Shown here: piece after piece, positions 1 to 6,612 of the stretch | Position numbering within the stretch: position 1 is the stretch's first letter | Layout of the letters: every line of letters begins with the position of its first letter | Assembly (NCBI GenBank): GCA_947631595.1 | Contig: CANRLZ010000010.1 | Coordinates: forward strand, 1 to 46,169 | DNA length: 46,169 nt | From: an uncultured Oscillospiraceae bacterium | GTDB lineage: Bacteria > Bacillota > Clostridia > Oscillospirales > Oscillospiraceae | Direction: 5' to 3' | Notes under the pieces: model-generated | Database searches by the model: none | Seen by the model: the letters and a program-made list of their open reading frames with translations, nothing else | Told to the model about the DNA's origin: nothing | Position numbers and translations under genes: made by a program

Positions 1-242
1 TGGTTCTTCCGGGCTTCCTTGTCCCGCTTGGACTGCTCGAAGCGGTACTTGCCGTAGTCCATGAGCTTGCACACGGGGGGTACGGCGTTGGGGGAGATCT
101 TCACCAGGTCCAGCTCCGCCTCCTCCGCCTTCTGCAAGGCCTCCGCGGCGGACATGATGCCCAGCTGCTCGCCGGTCTCGCCGACGAGACGGACTTCCTT
201 GTCCCGGATCTCCTCGTTGATCTGATGGACTGTGTTAGCGAT
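1..242 (-). CDS. infC: Translation initiation factor IF-3, N-terminal part (cut by window edge)
   Basis: IF-3 binds the 30S subunit and checks start-codon and initiator-tRNA pairing. The 80 visible residues carry the IF-3 N-domain hallmarks [15 protein letters not shown], then [19 protein letters not shown], then the interdomain linker [19 protein letters not shown]. The best start is an AUC codon at 242-240: it opens the IF-3 frame, a GGAGGT Shine-Dalgarno lies 8 nt upstream, and I see no in-frame AUG, GUG or UUG nearby. An ATG at about 263 is in another frame. Rare AUU/AUC starts are the known autoregulatory device of infC. The gene continues past base 1; rpmI and rplT normally follow. Confidence 0.93.
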   Translation of the reverse strand, partial: MANTVHQINEEIRDKEVRLVGETGEQLGIMSAAEALQKAEEAELDLVKISPNAVPPVCKLMDYGKYRFEQSKRDKEARKN

Positions 243-399
243 AGGAAAGCACCTCCAGACATGAAAAAGCGGATACCCGCAAGGATACCCGCAACCGCAC
301 AGACGCGCCGCGAAACCGCGGCGGCGTGACCATGTTGACCCGTGAGCGCTGCGCCTGGGGTGAGGAGGGGGTACCCTGCCTGCTTTATTGTACTGGAGC

Positions 400-428
400 A
401 TTATACCAGCCCCAAGGGGCGTTGTCAA
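400..428 (-). promoter_or_regulatory. infC promoter (sigma-A type)
   Basis: Reverse-strand TTGACA (428-423), a 17-nt spacer and TATAAT (405-400): a perfect consensus promoter. Transcription would start near 393 and leave a leader of about 150 nt before the infC start. The leader contains a GC-rich hairpin around 308-330 and a tandem GCGGGTATCC word near 273-295. Leader-based control of infC is common in Firmicutes, but I cannot identify a known leader class here. Confidence 0.8.
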
Positions 429-485
429 GCACTTTTTTCCGCCGTTTCCCGTCTCCGCGCCGCGGCGGAGACGGGGGCGGGGCGC

Positions 486-1274
486 TCAGTCGATGGGTTC
501 CGGACCCATGGCGGTGTGGAGTTCGGAGGTGATGGCGCCGCGGAAGATGCGGTCGGCGTAGGTGTGGAGGGTCTGGAGGCAGCCGGGCACCTGGGTGATT
601 TGGATGCTGCCGGAGGCGGAGAGGTCGTCGTCCAGGATGAATTTCACCTCCGGGTCCTGCTTGCCGCCCCCCAGCAGGCCCAGGCCGGCGTGGATCTTGG
701 CGTGGCAGTTCTCCTCCAGGTTCATCTCCACCTCCAGCGAGCACTTGGTCAGCGAGCTGGTGGTCACGTCCGGCTCGGCCATCACCCCCAGCCAGGCGGG
801 CTGGATCAGCTCGGACCAGTCGCTCCCCTCCAGGTGGAGGCGCTGGCGGGAGACGGCGTTGATATACCGCAGGCCGATGCGCTCAAAGAAGGCGGGGCTG
901 TAAATGCCGATGAACTCCGCCAGGAGCTTGTCCAGCCGCCCGGCGAAGTCCTCCCAGCGGGTGTAGCCCTTGGTGGACAGGGCCACGAAGCCGGAGGTGA
1001 GGTTCACCTTCCAGCGCTTGTCCTGATCCAAAAATGTGTAGTTGTTGATGGGCTTCTGGGCCTCCAGGGTGGGGTTGGGGGTGTTGGCGCCGGTCACCTT
1101 GGGGGCGGGCTGATCCCGCTGGAGCTGGTAGAGGGGATAGTCCCTGCGGATGCGCTCCTGAAAGGCCGCCGGCTCCTGGGCGCCGATGGACAGGATGGTG
1201 GGAAAGCGCAGCTGGCAGATGGTCTCAATGACAGCGGGCGCCATATAGAGATAGCGGTCCTCCGAGGCAAACAT
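486..1274 (-). CDS. TIGR04255 family protein
   Basis: 262-residue cytoplasmic protein with no signal peptide or membrane segment. It matches the sporadically distributed TIGR04255 family: an N-terminal 'P.V..I.QLRFP..L' segment, a central 'YTFLDQDKRWKVNLTSGFVA' block and the signature 'FFERIGLRYINAV' near residues 132-145. The family has no established biochemical function; members are scattered among bacteria and sometimes lie near defence genes. It is transcribed alone, between infC and the divergent rubrerythrin gene. Family assignment is from motif recognition; function is unknown. Confidence 0.75.
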   Translation of the reverse strand: MFASEDRYLYMAPAVIETICQLRFPTILSIGAQEPAAFQERIRRDYPLYQLQRDQPAPKVTGANTPNPTLEAQKPINNYTFLDQDKRWKVNLTSGFVALSTKGYTRWEDFAGRLDKLLAEFIGIYSPAFFERIGLRYINAVSRQRLHLEGSDWSELIQPAWLGVMAEPDVTTSSLTKCSLEVEMNLEENCHAKIHAGLGLLGGGKQDPEVKFILDDDLSASGSIQITQVPGCLQTLHTYADRIFRGAITSELHTAMGPEPID

Positions 1275-1396
1275 GGCAACGACTCCTCTCCCGTGAATTT
1301 CGTATATTTCATTTTACCCCAGCCCTATCCAAAAGTCAATGAAGCCGCCTCTCCCCTCCCCCGCCCCGTCCGGGGAAAAATTTTCCCGCTCGCCTC

Positions 1397-1425
1397 TTGA
1401 CAGGGGCGGGAAAATACCGTATCAT
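1397..1425 (+). promoter_or_regulatory. Promoter of the rubrerythrin-rubredoxin pair
   Basis: TTGACA at 1397-1402, a 17-nt spacer and TATCAT at 1420-1425, about 70 nt upstream of the rubrerythrin start. An AT-rich stretch with the small dyad ATTA-N6-TAAT overlaps and follows the -10. A peroxide- or oxygen-responsive regulator would be expected for such genes, but the dyad does not match the PerR box well. Confidence 0.7.
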
Positions 1426-1496
1426 TAATTCTGTAATCAGGAATGATTATTGATAAGCAAGGTCCAAAACTACTCTACATTCAGGAGGAAAACGCT

Positions 1497-2039
1497 ATGG
1501 CTAAATTTGTCTGCACCGTCTGCGGCTATGTCTACGAAGGGGATGCCGCCCCCGAGGCCTGCCCCGTCTGCAAGGCTCCCGCCTCCAAGTTCGTCAAGCA
1601 GGAGGGCGAGATGACCTGGGCCGCCGAGCACGTGGTCGGCGTGGCCCAGGGCGCTCCCGAGGATATCCTGGAGGGTCTGCGCATGAACTTCCAGGGCGAG
1701 TGCACCGAGGTGGGTATGTACCTGGCGATGGCCCGCGTGGCCCATCGGGAGGGCTATCCGGAGATCGGCCTCTACTGGGAGAAGGCCGCTCTGGAGGAGG
1801 CCGAGCACGCCGCGAAGTTCGCCGAACTGCTGGGCGAGGTGGTCACCGACTCCACCAAGAAGAACCTGGAGATGCGGGTGGAGGCCGAGCACGGCGCCAC
1901 CCAGGGCAAGACCGACCTGGCCAAGCGCGCCAAGGAGCTGAACCTGGACGCCATCCACGACACCGTCCACGAGATGGCTCGGGACGAAGCCCGCCACGGC
2001 AAGGCCCTGAAGGGCCTGCTGGAGCGGTACTTCGGCTGA
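1497..2039 (+). CDS. rbr: Reverse rubrerythrin (rubredoxin domain at the N-terminus)
   Basis: Non-haem di-iron protein that reduces hydrogen peroxide (and oxygen in clostridial homologues), protecting anaerobes. 180 aa: an N-terminal rubredoxin-type Fe(SCys)4 knuckle (C6, C9, C22, C25), then a four-helix ferritin-like domain with di-iron ligands in GECTE (E68, E71), EAEH (E101, H104), EAEH (E129, H132) and EARH (E164, H167). The rubredoxin-first order defines reverse rubrerythrin. The start at 1497 is fixed by AGGAGG about 9 nt upstream; a longer in-frame extension to 1443 has no support. Rubredoxin follows 26 nt downstream, probably its electron donor in one operon. Confidence 0.93.
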   Translation: MAKFVCTVCGYVYEGDAAPEACPVCKAPASKFVKQEGEMTWAAEHVVGVAQGAPEDILEGLRMNFQGECTEVGMYLAMARVAHREGYPEIGLYWEKAALEEAEHAAKFAELLGEVVTDSTKKNLEMRVEAEHGATQGKTDLAKRAKELNLDAIHDTVHEMARDEARHGKALKGLLERYFG

Positions 2040-2065
2040 TTTTTCCAGAGAGGAGCGACACGGTT

Positions 2066-2221
2066 ATGGCAAAATATGTCTGCCCCTGCGGCTATGAGTA
2101 CGACCCCGCCGTGGGCGACCCCGACGGCGGCATCGCCCCCGGCACCCCCTGGGAGGATATCCCCGCGGACTGGGTCTGCCCCGTCTGCGGTCTGGGCAAG
2201 GACGCCTTCACCCAGGCGTAA
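2066..2221 (+). CDS. Rubredoxin with a shortened C-x-C knuckle
   Basis: 51-residue electron carrier with [26 protein letters not shown] diagnostic words (split here: [13 protein letters not shown], then [13 protein letters not shown]). The second knuckle is normal (C38-x2-C41), but the first reads [12 protein letters not shown], giving C6-x-C8 where rubredoxins have C-x2-C. All four cysteines remain, so an iron site is still possible with altered geometry. The start is ATG 2066 with AGAGAGGAG upstream. It lies 26 nt behind reverse rubrerythrin and ahead of a strong terminator. It is too short to appear in many gene calls. Confidence 0.9.
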   Translation: MAKYVCPCGYEYDPAVGDPDGGIAPGTPWEDIPADWVCPVCGLGKDAFTQA

Positions 2222-2237
2222 ACCAGCACGTCACAAA

Positions 2238-2270
2238 GGGCATGGATGATCCCATCCATGCCCTTTTTTT
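2238..2270 (+). terminator. Terminator of the rubrerythrin-rubredoxin operon
   Basis: A perfect 11-bp stem (2238-2248 with 2253-2263), a 4-nt loop and seven T residues. The 34 nt from 2233 to 2266 recur exactly, on the other strand, at 2767-2800. Confidence 0.9.
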
Positions 2271-2439
2271 GTCAGACCGGGGCCTCTCCCCCCGCGCCGC
2301 CCCGGTCGGGGTGTTCCCTTCCATGTTGCAGGCGAAGACGGGCATACGCGGTAGTTTTTGTGGCGGCCTTACCCGCCCTTCGGACTTTCCCCATGGGGAT
2401 CCCTTCCTGTTGAAGATCCCCCCAAAATGGGATTTCCTC

Positions 2440-2468
2440 TTGTCAACCCGCCCGTTCCATGGTATATT
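2440..2468 (+). promoter_or_regulatory. Promoter of a structured non-coding RNA
   Basis: TTGTCA at 2440-2445, a 17-nt spacer and TATATT at 2463-2468. It points at the inverted-repeat region 2474-2666, where no coding frame begins. Confidence 0.65.
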
Positions 2469-2473
2469 GTAGG

Positions 2474-2666
2474 TGCCACACAAACCGAATAGCAAACAGA
2501 GCAAGCTGTCCTCCCCGCGGAGGGCATAATGCCGCGCTTTTACCTTTGGTAAAAACGTATCCCTATACTTGGCGGCATTATGCTCGATCGAGGTTTGTGT
2601 GGTAGCAAATGGGCAATGCGTTTTTACGGTGTGCGGTCCCACCTCCTTGGGGCCGCGCATTTTTTA
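2474..2666 (+). ncRNA. Structured RNA of about 190 nt, possibly 6S RNA
   Basis: The predicted transcript opens with a closing stem (2474-2486 with 2592-2604, 13 pairs including a G-U). Inside lie a small hairpin CCTCC-CCGC-GGAGG (2510-2523) and a second long stem (2524-2535 with 2572-2583, 12 perfect pairs) capped by a TTTTACC/GGTAAAA hairpin. An intrinsic terminator follows at 2632-2666. Size, autonomous promoter, a large asymmetric internal bubble and the GTCCT-hairpin-AGGGCA word resemble Firmicute 6S RNA, which binds sigma-A RNA polymerase. The identification is tentative: the folding is visible, the family is inferred. An orphan riboswitch-like leader is the alternative. Confidence 0.5.
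2632..2666 (+). terminator. Terminator of the structured RNA
   Basis: A GC-rich hairpin, TGCGGTCCC pairing imperfectly with GGGGCCGCGCA, followed by six T residues. Confidence 0.65.
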
Positions 2667-2760
2667 TCCCACCGCCGGGGCGAGGGGCGTATTCTCTATG
2701 GTTCCCCGGCAGACGGGAAAATTGCGTCTGTTTTTATCCCCGCTTCCCAGACCCATAAAC

Positions 2761-2795
2761 AAAAGGAAAGGGCATGGATGGGATCATCCATGCCC
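2761..2795 (-). terminator. Terminator of the glf-glycosyltransferase operon
   Basis: An 11-bp perfect stem (2770-2780 with 2785-2795), with a T-rich tail on the reverse strand, 16 nt after the glycosyltransferase stop. Confidence 0.8.
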
Positions 2796-2810
2796 TTTGT
2801 CGGCGTCGGG

Positions 2811-3830
2811 TCAGTTGAACTTGTAGATTTTCCGGGCCAGGCGGTAGCCGCCCAGGGCCAGGCGCTTGGGCCAGTTGCCCACCATGGAGAGGGCGGTGTA
2901 GCGAAGGCGCTTGTGGAGCTTGGGGTCACGGTCTTTTAAGTACGCCCACAACTCGTCCTTCTCCGCCAGCTTCTCCGGCGAGCCGTCCAGCATGAGGAAG
3001 ATGGAGGAGATGGTCATCATCATAGACAGGTAGTTGCGCATATACCGCGCCAGCTTGGGGCGGCGCTCCCGCAGGGCGGTGAGGTCGTGGGCGTCGATCA
3101 TCAGCTTGGTCACCCGCACCTGCTGATCCACCCGGGAGATCATCACGTCCTCCCGCACCGACTGATCCGCCCGGCCGATGAAGTACCGGTACAGATCCAC
3201 GTCCATGTAGTAGAGGGTCTTGACGAAGGGCAGGGGCTGGTAGACGAAGATGTTGTCCACGTAGAAGGTGTGCTTGGGCAGCTCCAGGTCGCACTCCCGG
3301 AGCATCTGGGTGCGGTAGATGACCGAGTGCATGAGCAGATACTGGCTGGGGCCGAACCGGCCGATGTCCTTCCAGGTGAACACACGGCCGACGGGGAAGA
3401 CGTTTTCGTAGCGCATGGGCTTCTGGGTGCCGTCCTCCACGTGCTCGTATACGTAGTTGGCAATCATCAGGTCCAGAGGGTGGTCATTGGCCACGAACTG
3501 GCGCAACTTGTCCAGCACCTTGGCCAGGGCGTCCTCGTCCAGCCAGTCGTCCGAGTCCACGACCTTGTAGTAGACCCCGGTGGCGTTGCGCAGGCCCTGG
3601 TTGACCCCCTCCCCGTGGCCGCCGTTTTCCTGGTGGATGACCCGGACGATATCCGGGTACTGGGCGGCGTAGCGGTCGCAGATGGCGGGGGTGTCGTCCT
3701 TGGTGGAGCCGTCGTCCACCAGGATGATCTCAATGTCCTCCCCGCCGGTGAGGAGGGTCTGGACGCAGTGGTCCATGTAGGCCGCGGAGTTGTAGCAGGG
3801 GACGGCGAAGGTGATGAGTTTCTGGCCCAT
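2811..3830 (-). CDS. Family 2 glycosyltransferase
   Basis: 339-residue GT-A fold glycosyltransferase that would move a sugar from a nucleotide donor to a cell-surface glycan. It begins ITFAVPCYNSAAYMDHCVQT, the classic GT2 N-terminus; the nucleotide-binding DD is at residues 39-40 and the DSDDW metal/donor motif at 92-96. No membrane segment is seen, so it probably works at the inner face of the membrane. It starts 7 nt after the stop of glf, which implies translational coupling. Pairing with UDP-galactopyranose mutase suggests transfer in a galactofuranose-containing polymer; the substrate is inferred. Confidence 0.88.
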   Translation of the reverse strand: MGQKLITFAVPCYNSAAYMDHCVQTLLTGGEDIEIILVDDGSTKDDTPAICDRYAAQYPDIVRVIHQENGGHGEGVNQGLRNATGVYYKVVDSDDWLDEDALAKVLDKLRQFVANDHPLDLMIANYVYEHVEDGTQKPMRYENVFPVGRVFTWKDIGRFGPSQYLLMHSVIYRTQMLRECDLELPKHTFYVDNIFVYQPLPFVKTLYYMDVDLYRYFIGRADQSVREDVMISRVDQQVRVTKLMIDAHDLTALRERRPKLARYMRNYLSMMMTISSIFLMLDGSPEKLAEKDELWAYLKDRDPKLHKRLRYTALSMVGNWPKRLALGGYRLARKIYKFN

Positions 3831-3837
3831 GGGAGGG

Positions 3838-5001
3838 TCACCCTTTCTTCTCTGAGTTGATTTGGTCGGCCAGCTCCAGCGCCCGCAGGACGATGGCGTC
3901 CATGTTGTAGTACTGGTACTCCGCCAGGCGGCCCAGGAGGTAGAGGTTGGGGTACTCCCCCGCCAGGTCGGCGTAGCGGCGGTAGAGCGCCAGGTTCTCC
4001 GGGGCGATGATGGCGTAGTAGGGGATCTCGCCGGCCTGGCCGGTGTACGCCTTGGAGTACTCCTTCACGATGGTGGTCTTTTTGGGCAGCTCCTGGCCGG
4101 TGAGGTGCTTGAACTCGGTGATGCGGGTGTAGGGCTGATCCACGGTGTAGTTCACCGTGCCGTGGGTCTGATACCACTCCATGGGCAGCGTCTCGAACTC
4201 AAAGTCCAGGGTGCGGTAGGGCAGGCGGCCAAAGCGGCGCTGGAAGAGGTCGTCCACCGCGCCGGTATAGACCACCGGGCCTTTGAACGCCTGGCCGTCC
4301 AGGAGGATGGTGCCCACCTGGGTGAAGGTCAGGGCCTCCTGGGCGTCGGTGTTCAGCCGCAGGGTGATGTTGGGGTGATCCAGGAGCTTTTCAAAGAGGG
4401 CGGTGTAGCCGTCCAGGGGCATACCCTGGTAGGGGTCCTGGAAATAGCGGTCGTCCCGGGAGAGGAAGACGGGCACCCGGGCGGTGGTGGCGGGGTCGAT
4501 GTCCTCCGGCCGCTGGCCCCACTGCTTCATGGTGTAGGTCTTGAAGATGTTCTCGTAGACGTAGTCCGCCAGCTGGGCCAGCTCCGGGTCGGAACTCTGC
4601 CGCAGCTCCAGGATGGTGACCTTCCGCTCCGGGCCGTAGGCCTCCAGCAGCTTCCGGGCCAGCTCCGGCGCGCGGCCCTCGTAGGCGATGTCCAGGCTGG
4701 TCAGGTTGAAGGGCACGGGCATGAGCTGGCCGTGGACGTTGGCCACCACCCGATGCTGGTAATCCCGCCAGGCGGTGAACCGGCTCAGGTAGTCGTAGAC
4801 CCGCTTGTGCTGGGTGTGGAAGATGTGGGGGCCGTACTGGTGCACCAGCACCCCCGCCGCGTCCGTGTGGTCATAGGCGTTGCCGCCGATGTGGTCGCGC
4901 CCCTCCACCAGCAGGACGGTCTTGCCGGCCTCGGCCAGCTGCCGGGCCACCGTGGCTCCGGCAAAGCCGGCGCCTACGATCACCGCGTCAAAGTTTGCCA
5001 T
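3838..5001 (-). CDS. glf: UDP-galactopyranose mutase
   Basis: Flavoenzyme converting UDP-galactopyranose to UDP-galactofuranose, the donor for Galf-containing surface glycans. 387 aa, usual length. The N-terminus has the FAD dinucleotide fold (AVIVGAGFAGATVARQLAE, GxGxxG at residues 10-15), followed by family words HIGGNAYDH, YGPHIFHT and PVPFNLTSL. The start at 5001 is set by the GAGGAGGA ribosome site; an in-frame extension to 5061 runs through the upstream hairpin and is rejected. It is the first gene of a pair with the downstream glycosyltransferase. Confidence 0.95.
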   Translation of the reverse strand: MANFDAVIVGAGFAGATVARQLAEAGKTVLLVEGRDHIGGNAYDHTDAAGVLVHQYGPHIFHTQHKRVYDYLSRFTAWRDYQHRVVANVHGQLMPVPFNLTSLDIAYEGRAPELARKLLEAYGPERKVTILELRQSSDPELAQLADYVYENIFKTYTMKQWGQRPEDIDPATTARVPVFLSRDDRYFQDPYQGMPLDGYTALFEKLLDHPNITLRLNTDAQEALTFTQVGTILLDGQAFKGPVVYTGAVDDLFQRRFGRLPYRTLDFEFETLPMEWYQTHGTVNYTVDQPYTRITEFKHLTGQELPKKTTIVKEYSKAYTGQAGEIPYYAIIAPENLALYRRYADLAGEYPNLYLLGRLAEYQYYNMDAIVLRALELADQINSEKKG

Positions 5002-5059
5002 GTTTCTCCTCCTCAAAGGGCGGCCGCGCCATTTGGGCCAGCGCCCCCGGAACAGTTGC

Positions 5060-5090
5060 AACCGGCCGCCCGGAGGCGGCCGGTTTTTCT
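5060..5090. terminator. Hairpin between hpf and glf
   Basis: A perfect 10-bp stem (5061-5070 with 5075-5084) with a CGGA loop. The T-tract is on the forward strand, while both flanking genes are reverse. On the reverse strand it would read as a weak terminator or attenuator after hpf. Confidence 0.55.
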
Positions 5091-5123
5091 CTCTCTTTCC
5101 CGCGTGCTTTTGAACGCCCCGGC

Positions 5124-5663
5124 TCAGTCGCCCTGATCCTGGATCAGGCCGTAGCCGCCGGCGGCGCGCTTGTAGACCACGGCGAAGGCGCCGTCGGCGT
5201 CCACATCCCGGAAGGCGAAGAAGGTGTGATCCAGCAGGTTCATCTGGAGGACAGCCTCCTCGGCGGTCATGGGCTTGAGGGGGAACTGCTTGGTGCGGAC
5301 GATCTTGATCTCCTCCTCCGCCTCTTCGGGGGCAAAGGAGGTGGGTTCCTCCGCGGGCTGGAACGCCTCCTGGCGCAGCCGCTTGGCAAGACGCGCCTTG
5401 TTCTTGCGGATCTGACGCTCCACCGAGGCCACGGCGGCGTCGATGGTGGCGAACATATCAGAGGTGGACTCGGACACCCGGATGATGGTGCCGCCGGAGC
5501 GGATGGTCAGCTCCACCTGGTTCTGGCCCTTGTGGACGCTGAAGACCAGGTTGGCCTCCACATCCTGCTTAAAATACCGCTCCAGCTTGCCGACTTTCTT
5601 CTCGGCGTAGGCGTGGACGCTGTTCGGGAGGTTGACCTTCTTGTCGGTGTGGGTGAACTTCAT
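5124..5663 (-). CDS. hpf: Ribosome hibernation-promoting factor, long form
   Basis: Binds the decoding region of resting ribosomes and, in the long form, dimerises them into 100S particles. 179 aa, typical of long HPF. The N-terminal S30AE domain (about 1-100) starts MKFTHTDKKVNLPNSVHAYAEKKVGKLERYF in outline (initial words MKFTHTDKKV, LERYFKQDVEANL). An acidic linker near 105-115 leads to the C-terminal dimerisation domain with IVRTKQFPLKPMTAEEAVLQ and FFAFRDVDADGAFAVVYKR. It is a single gene with its own upstream promoter signal and is usually induced in stationary phase. Confidence 0.94.
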   Translation of the reverse strand: MKFTHTDKKVNLPNSVHAYAEKKVGKLERYFKQDVEANLVFSVHKGQNQVELTIRSGGTIIRVSESTSDMFATIDAAVASVERQIRKNKARLAKRLRQEAFQPAEEPTSFAPEEAEEEIKIVRTKQFPLKPMTAEEAVLQMNLLDHTFFAFRDVDADGAFAVVYKRAAGGYGLIQDQGD

Positions 5664-5710
5664 GGCCTGTCAACTCCTTTTGTTAGCCTGGGAATTCCTT
5701 CCCTATGGTT

Positions 5711-5739
5711 AGCATACCACAGTTTGCCACAAAAGTCAC
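5711..5739 (-). promoter_or_regulatory. Probable hpf promoter
   Basis: Reverse-strand GTGACT (5739-5734), a 17-nt spacer and TATGCT (5716-5711), about 50 nt upstream of the hpf start. The -35 is a poor match, so a second element or alternative sigma factor is possible. Confidence 0.4.
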
Positions 5740-5769
5740 GTCTTTTTTGCAACTTCCTTTGTGCGGTTT

Positions 5770-6612
5770 TTACAGCGCCCCCTGGGCGTGCCGGGTGACG
5801 TGGCAGCCCATGTTCACCGCACAGGGGAGGCCGGCAATGTGGGTGGGCCGGGGTTCGATGGCCACGGCCAGGGCGGTGGTGCGCCCGCCGAAGCCCTGAG
5901 GGCCAACGTCCAGGGCGTTGAGCCGCTCCAGGATACGCGCCTCCATGTCGGCGTAGTAGGGATCGCCACTGTGGACGCTCACCGGGCGGCACAGCGCCTC
6001 CTTGGCGGCCAGGGCGCAGCTCTCAAAGTCGCCCCCCAGCCCCACGCCCACCACCACCGGCGGGCAGGGGTTGGACCCGGCCAGGCGGACGCAGTCCACC
6101 ACGAAGTCCTCGATATCCCCCTGGGTGGCGGCGGGGGTGAACATCCGGGTCCGGCTCATGTTCTCGCTGCCGAAGCCCTTGGGGGCGACGGTGACGGTCA
6201 CCTGGTCGCCGGGAACCAGCTTCACATGGAGCACGGCGGGGGTGTTGTCGTCGGTGTTGACCCGGCGCAGGGGGTCGGCCACCACCGAGCAGCGCAGATG
6301 ACCCTCCAGGTAGCCCTTGGCCACCCCGGCGTTCACCGCCTGGGTCACGTCGCCGCCGGTGAAGTGGACCTCCTGCCCCAGGGTGAGGAAGACCACCGCC
6401 ATACCGGTGTCCTGGCAGATGGGAAGGCCCCGCTCCCCGGCGAAGGTGAAGTTCTCCTCCAGGTCCCCCAGGATGGACTGGGCCAGAGGGGCGGTCTCCG
6501 CGGCCTTCGCCCGGCGGATGCAGTCTTTCAGGTCTTCGGGCAGATGGGTGTTGGCCTCCACGCACAGCCGGGCCACCAGCTGGGTGAGCTGGGAGACGGG
6601 GATCTGGCGCAT
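5770..6612 (-). CDS. Class I fumarase/tartrate dehydratase alpha subunit
   Basis: Alpha subunit of a [4Fe-4S] hydro-lyase of the fumarase/L-tartrate dehydratase family. 280 aa, normal for the alpha chain. All three cluster cysteines are present: C66 in LPICQDTGMAV, C183 in SNPCPPVVVGVGLGG and C270 in VNMGCHVTRHA. The start at 6612 overlaps the amidohydrolase stop by one base (TGATG), so translation is coupled. No beta subunit is seen on either side, although alpha and beta are normally adjacent or fused. The physiological substrate may be a product of the amidohydrolase rather than fumarate; this is inference. Confidence 0.88.
   Translation of the reverse strand: MRQIPVSQLTQLVARLCVEANTHLPEDLKDCIRRAKAAETAPLAQSILGDLEENFTFAGERGLPICQDTGMAVVFLTLGQEVHFTGGDVTQAVNAGVAKGYLEGHLRCSVVADPLRRVNTDDNTPAVLHVKLVPGDQVTVTVAPKGFGSENMSRTRMFTPAATQGDIEDFVVDCVRLAGSNPCPPVVVGVGLGGDFESCALAAKEALCRPVSVHSGDPYYADMEARILERLNALDVGPQGFGGRTTALAVAIEPRPTHIAGLPCAVNMGCHVTRHAQGAL

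Larger units (their letters stand above)
2222..2810. other. 589-nt intergenic region without convincing protein genes
   Basis: Open frames here lack ribosome sites and codon bias. In order it contains the rubredoxin terminator, about 190 nt with no recognised signal (2271-2434), a promoter and structured RNA unit (2435-2666), a short unassigned stretch (2667-2760) and the terminator of the reverse glycosyltransferase gene. Identical 34-nt terminator sequences stand at both ends as an inverted pair. Confidence 0.7.

Noticed and set aside
1405-1470. PerR box upstream of rubrerythrin
   Set aside because: The ATTA-N6-TAAT dyad lacks the required 7-1-7 palindrome, so I report only the promoter.
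2208-2660. Reverse-strand protein gene across the structured RNA
   Set aside because: No ribosome site, poor codon usage, and it crosses a promoter, two stems and terminators.
2474-2666. T-box leader or tmRNA
   Set aside because: No T-box core sequence and no downstream aminoacyl-tRNA or amino-acid gene on this strand; no tRNA-like ends or tag frame.
5664-5769. raiA-motif RNA upstream of hpf
   Set aside because: The gap is only about 100 nt and shows none of the expected long structured domains.
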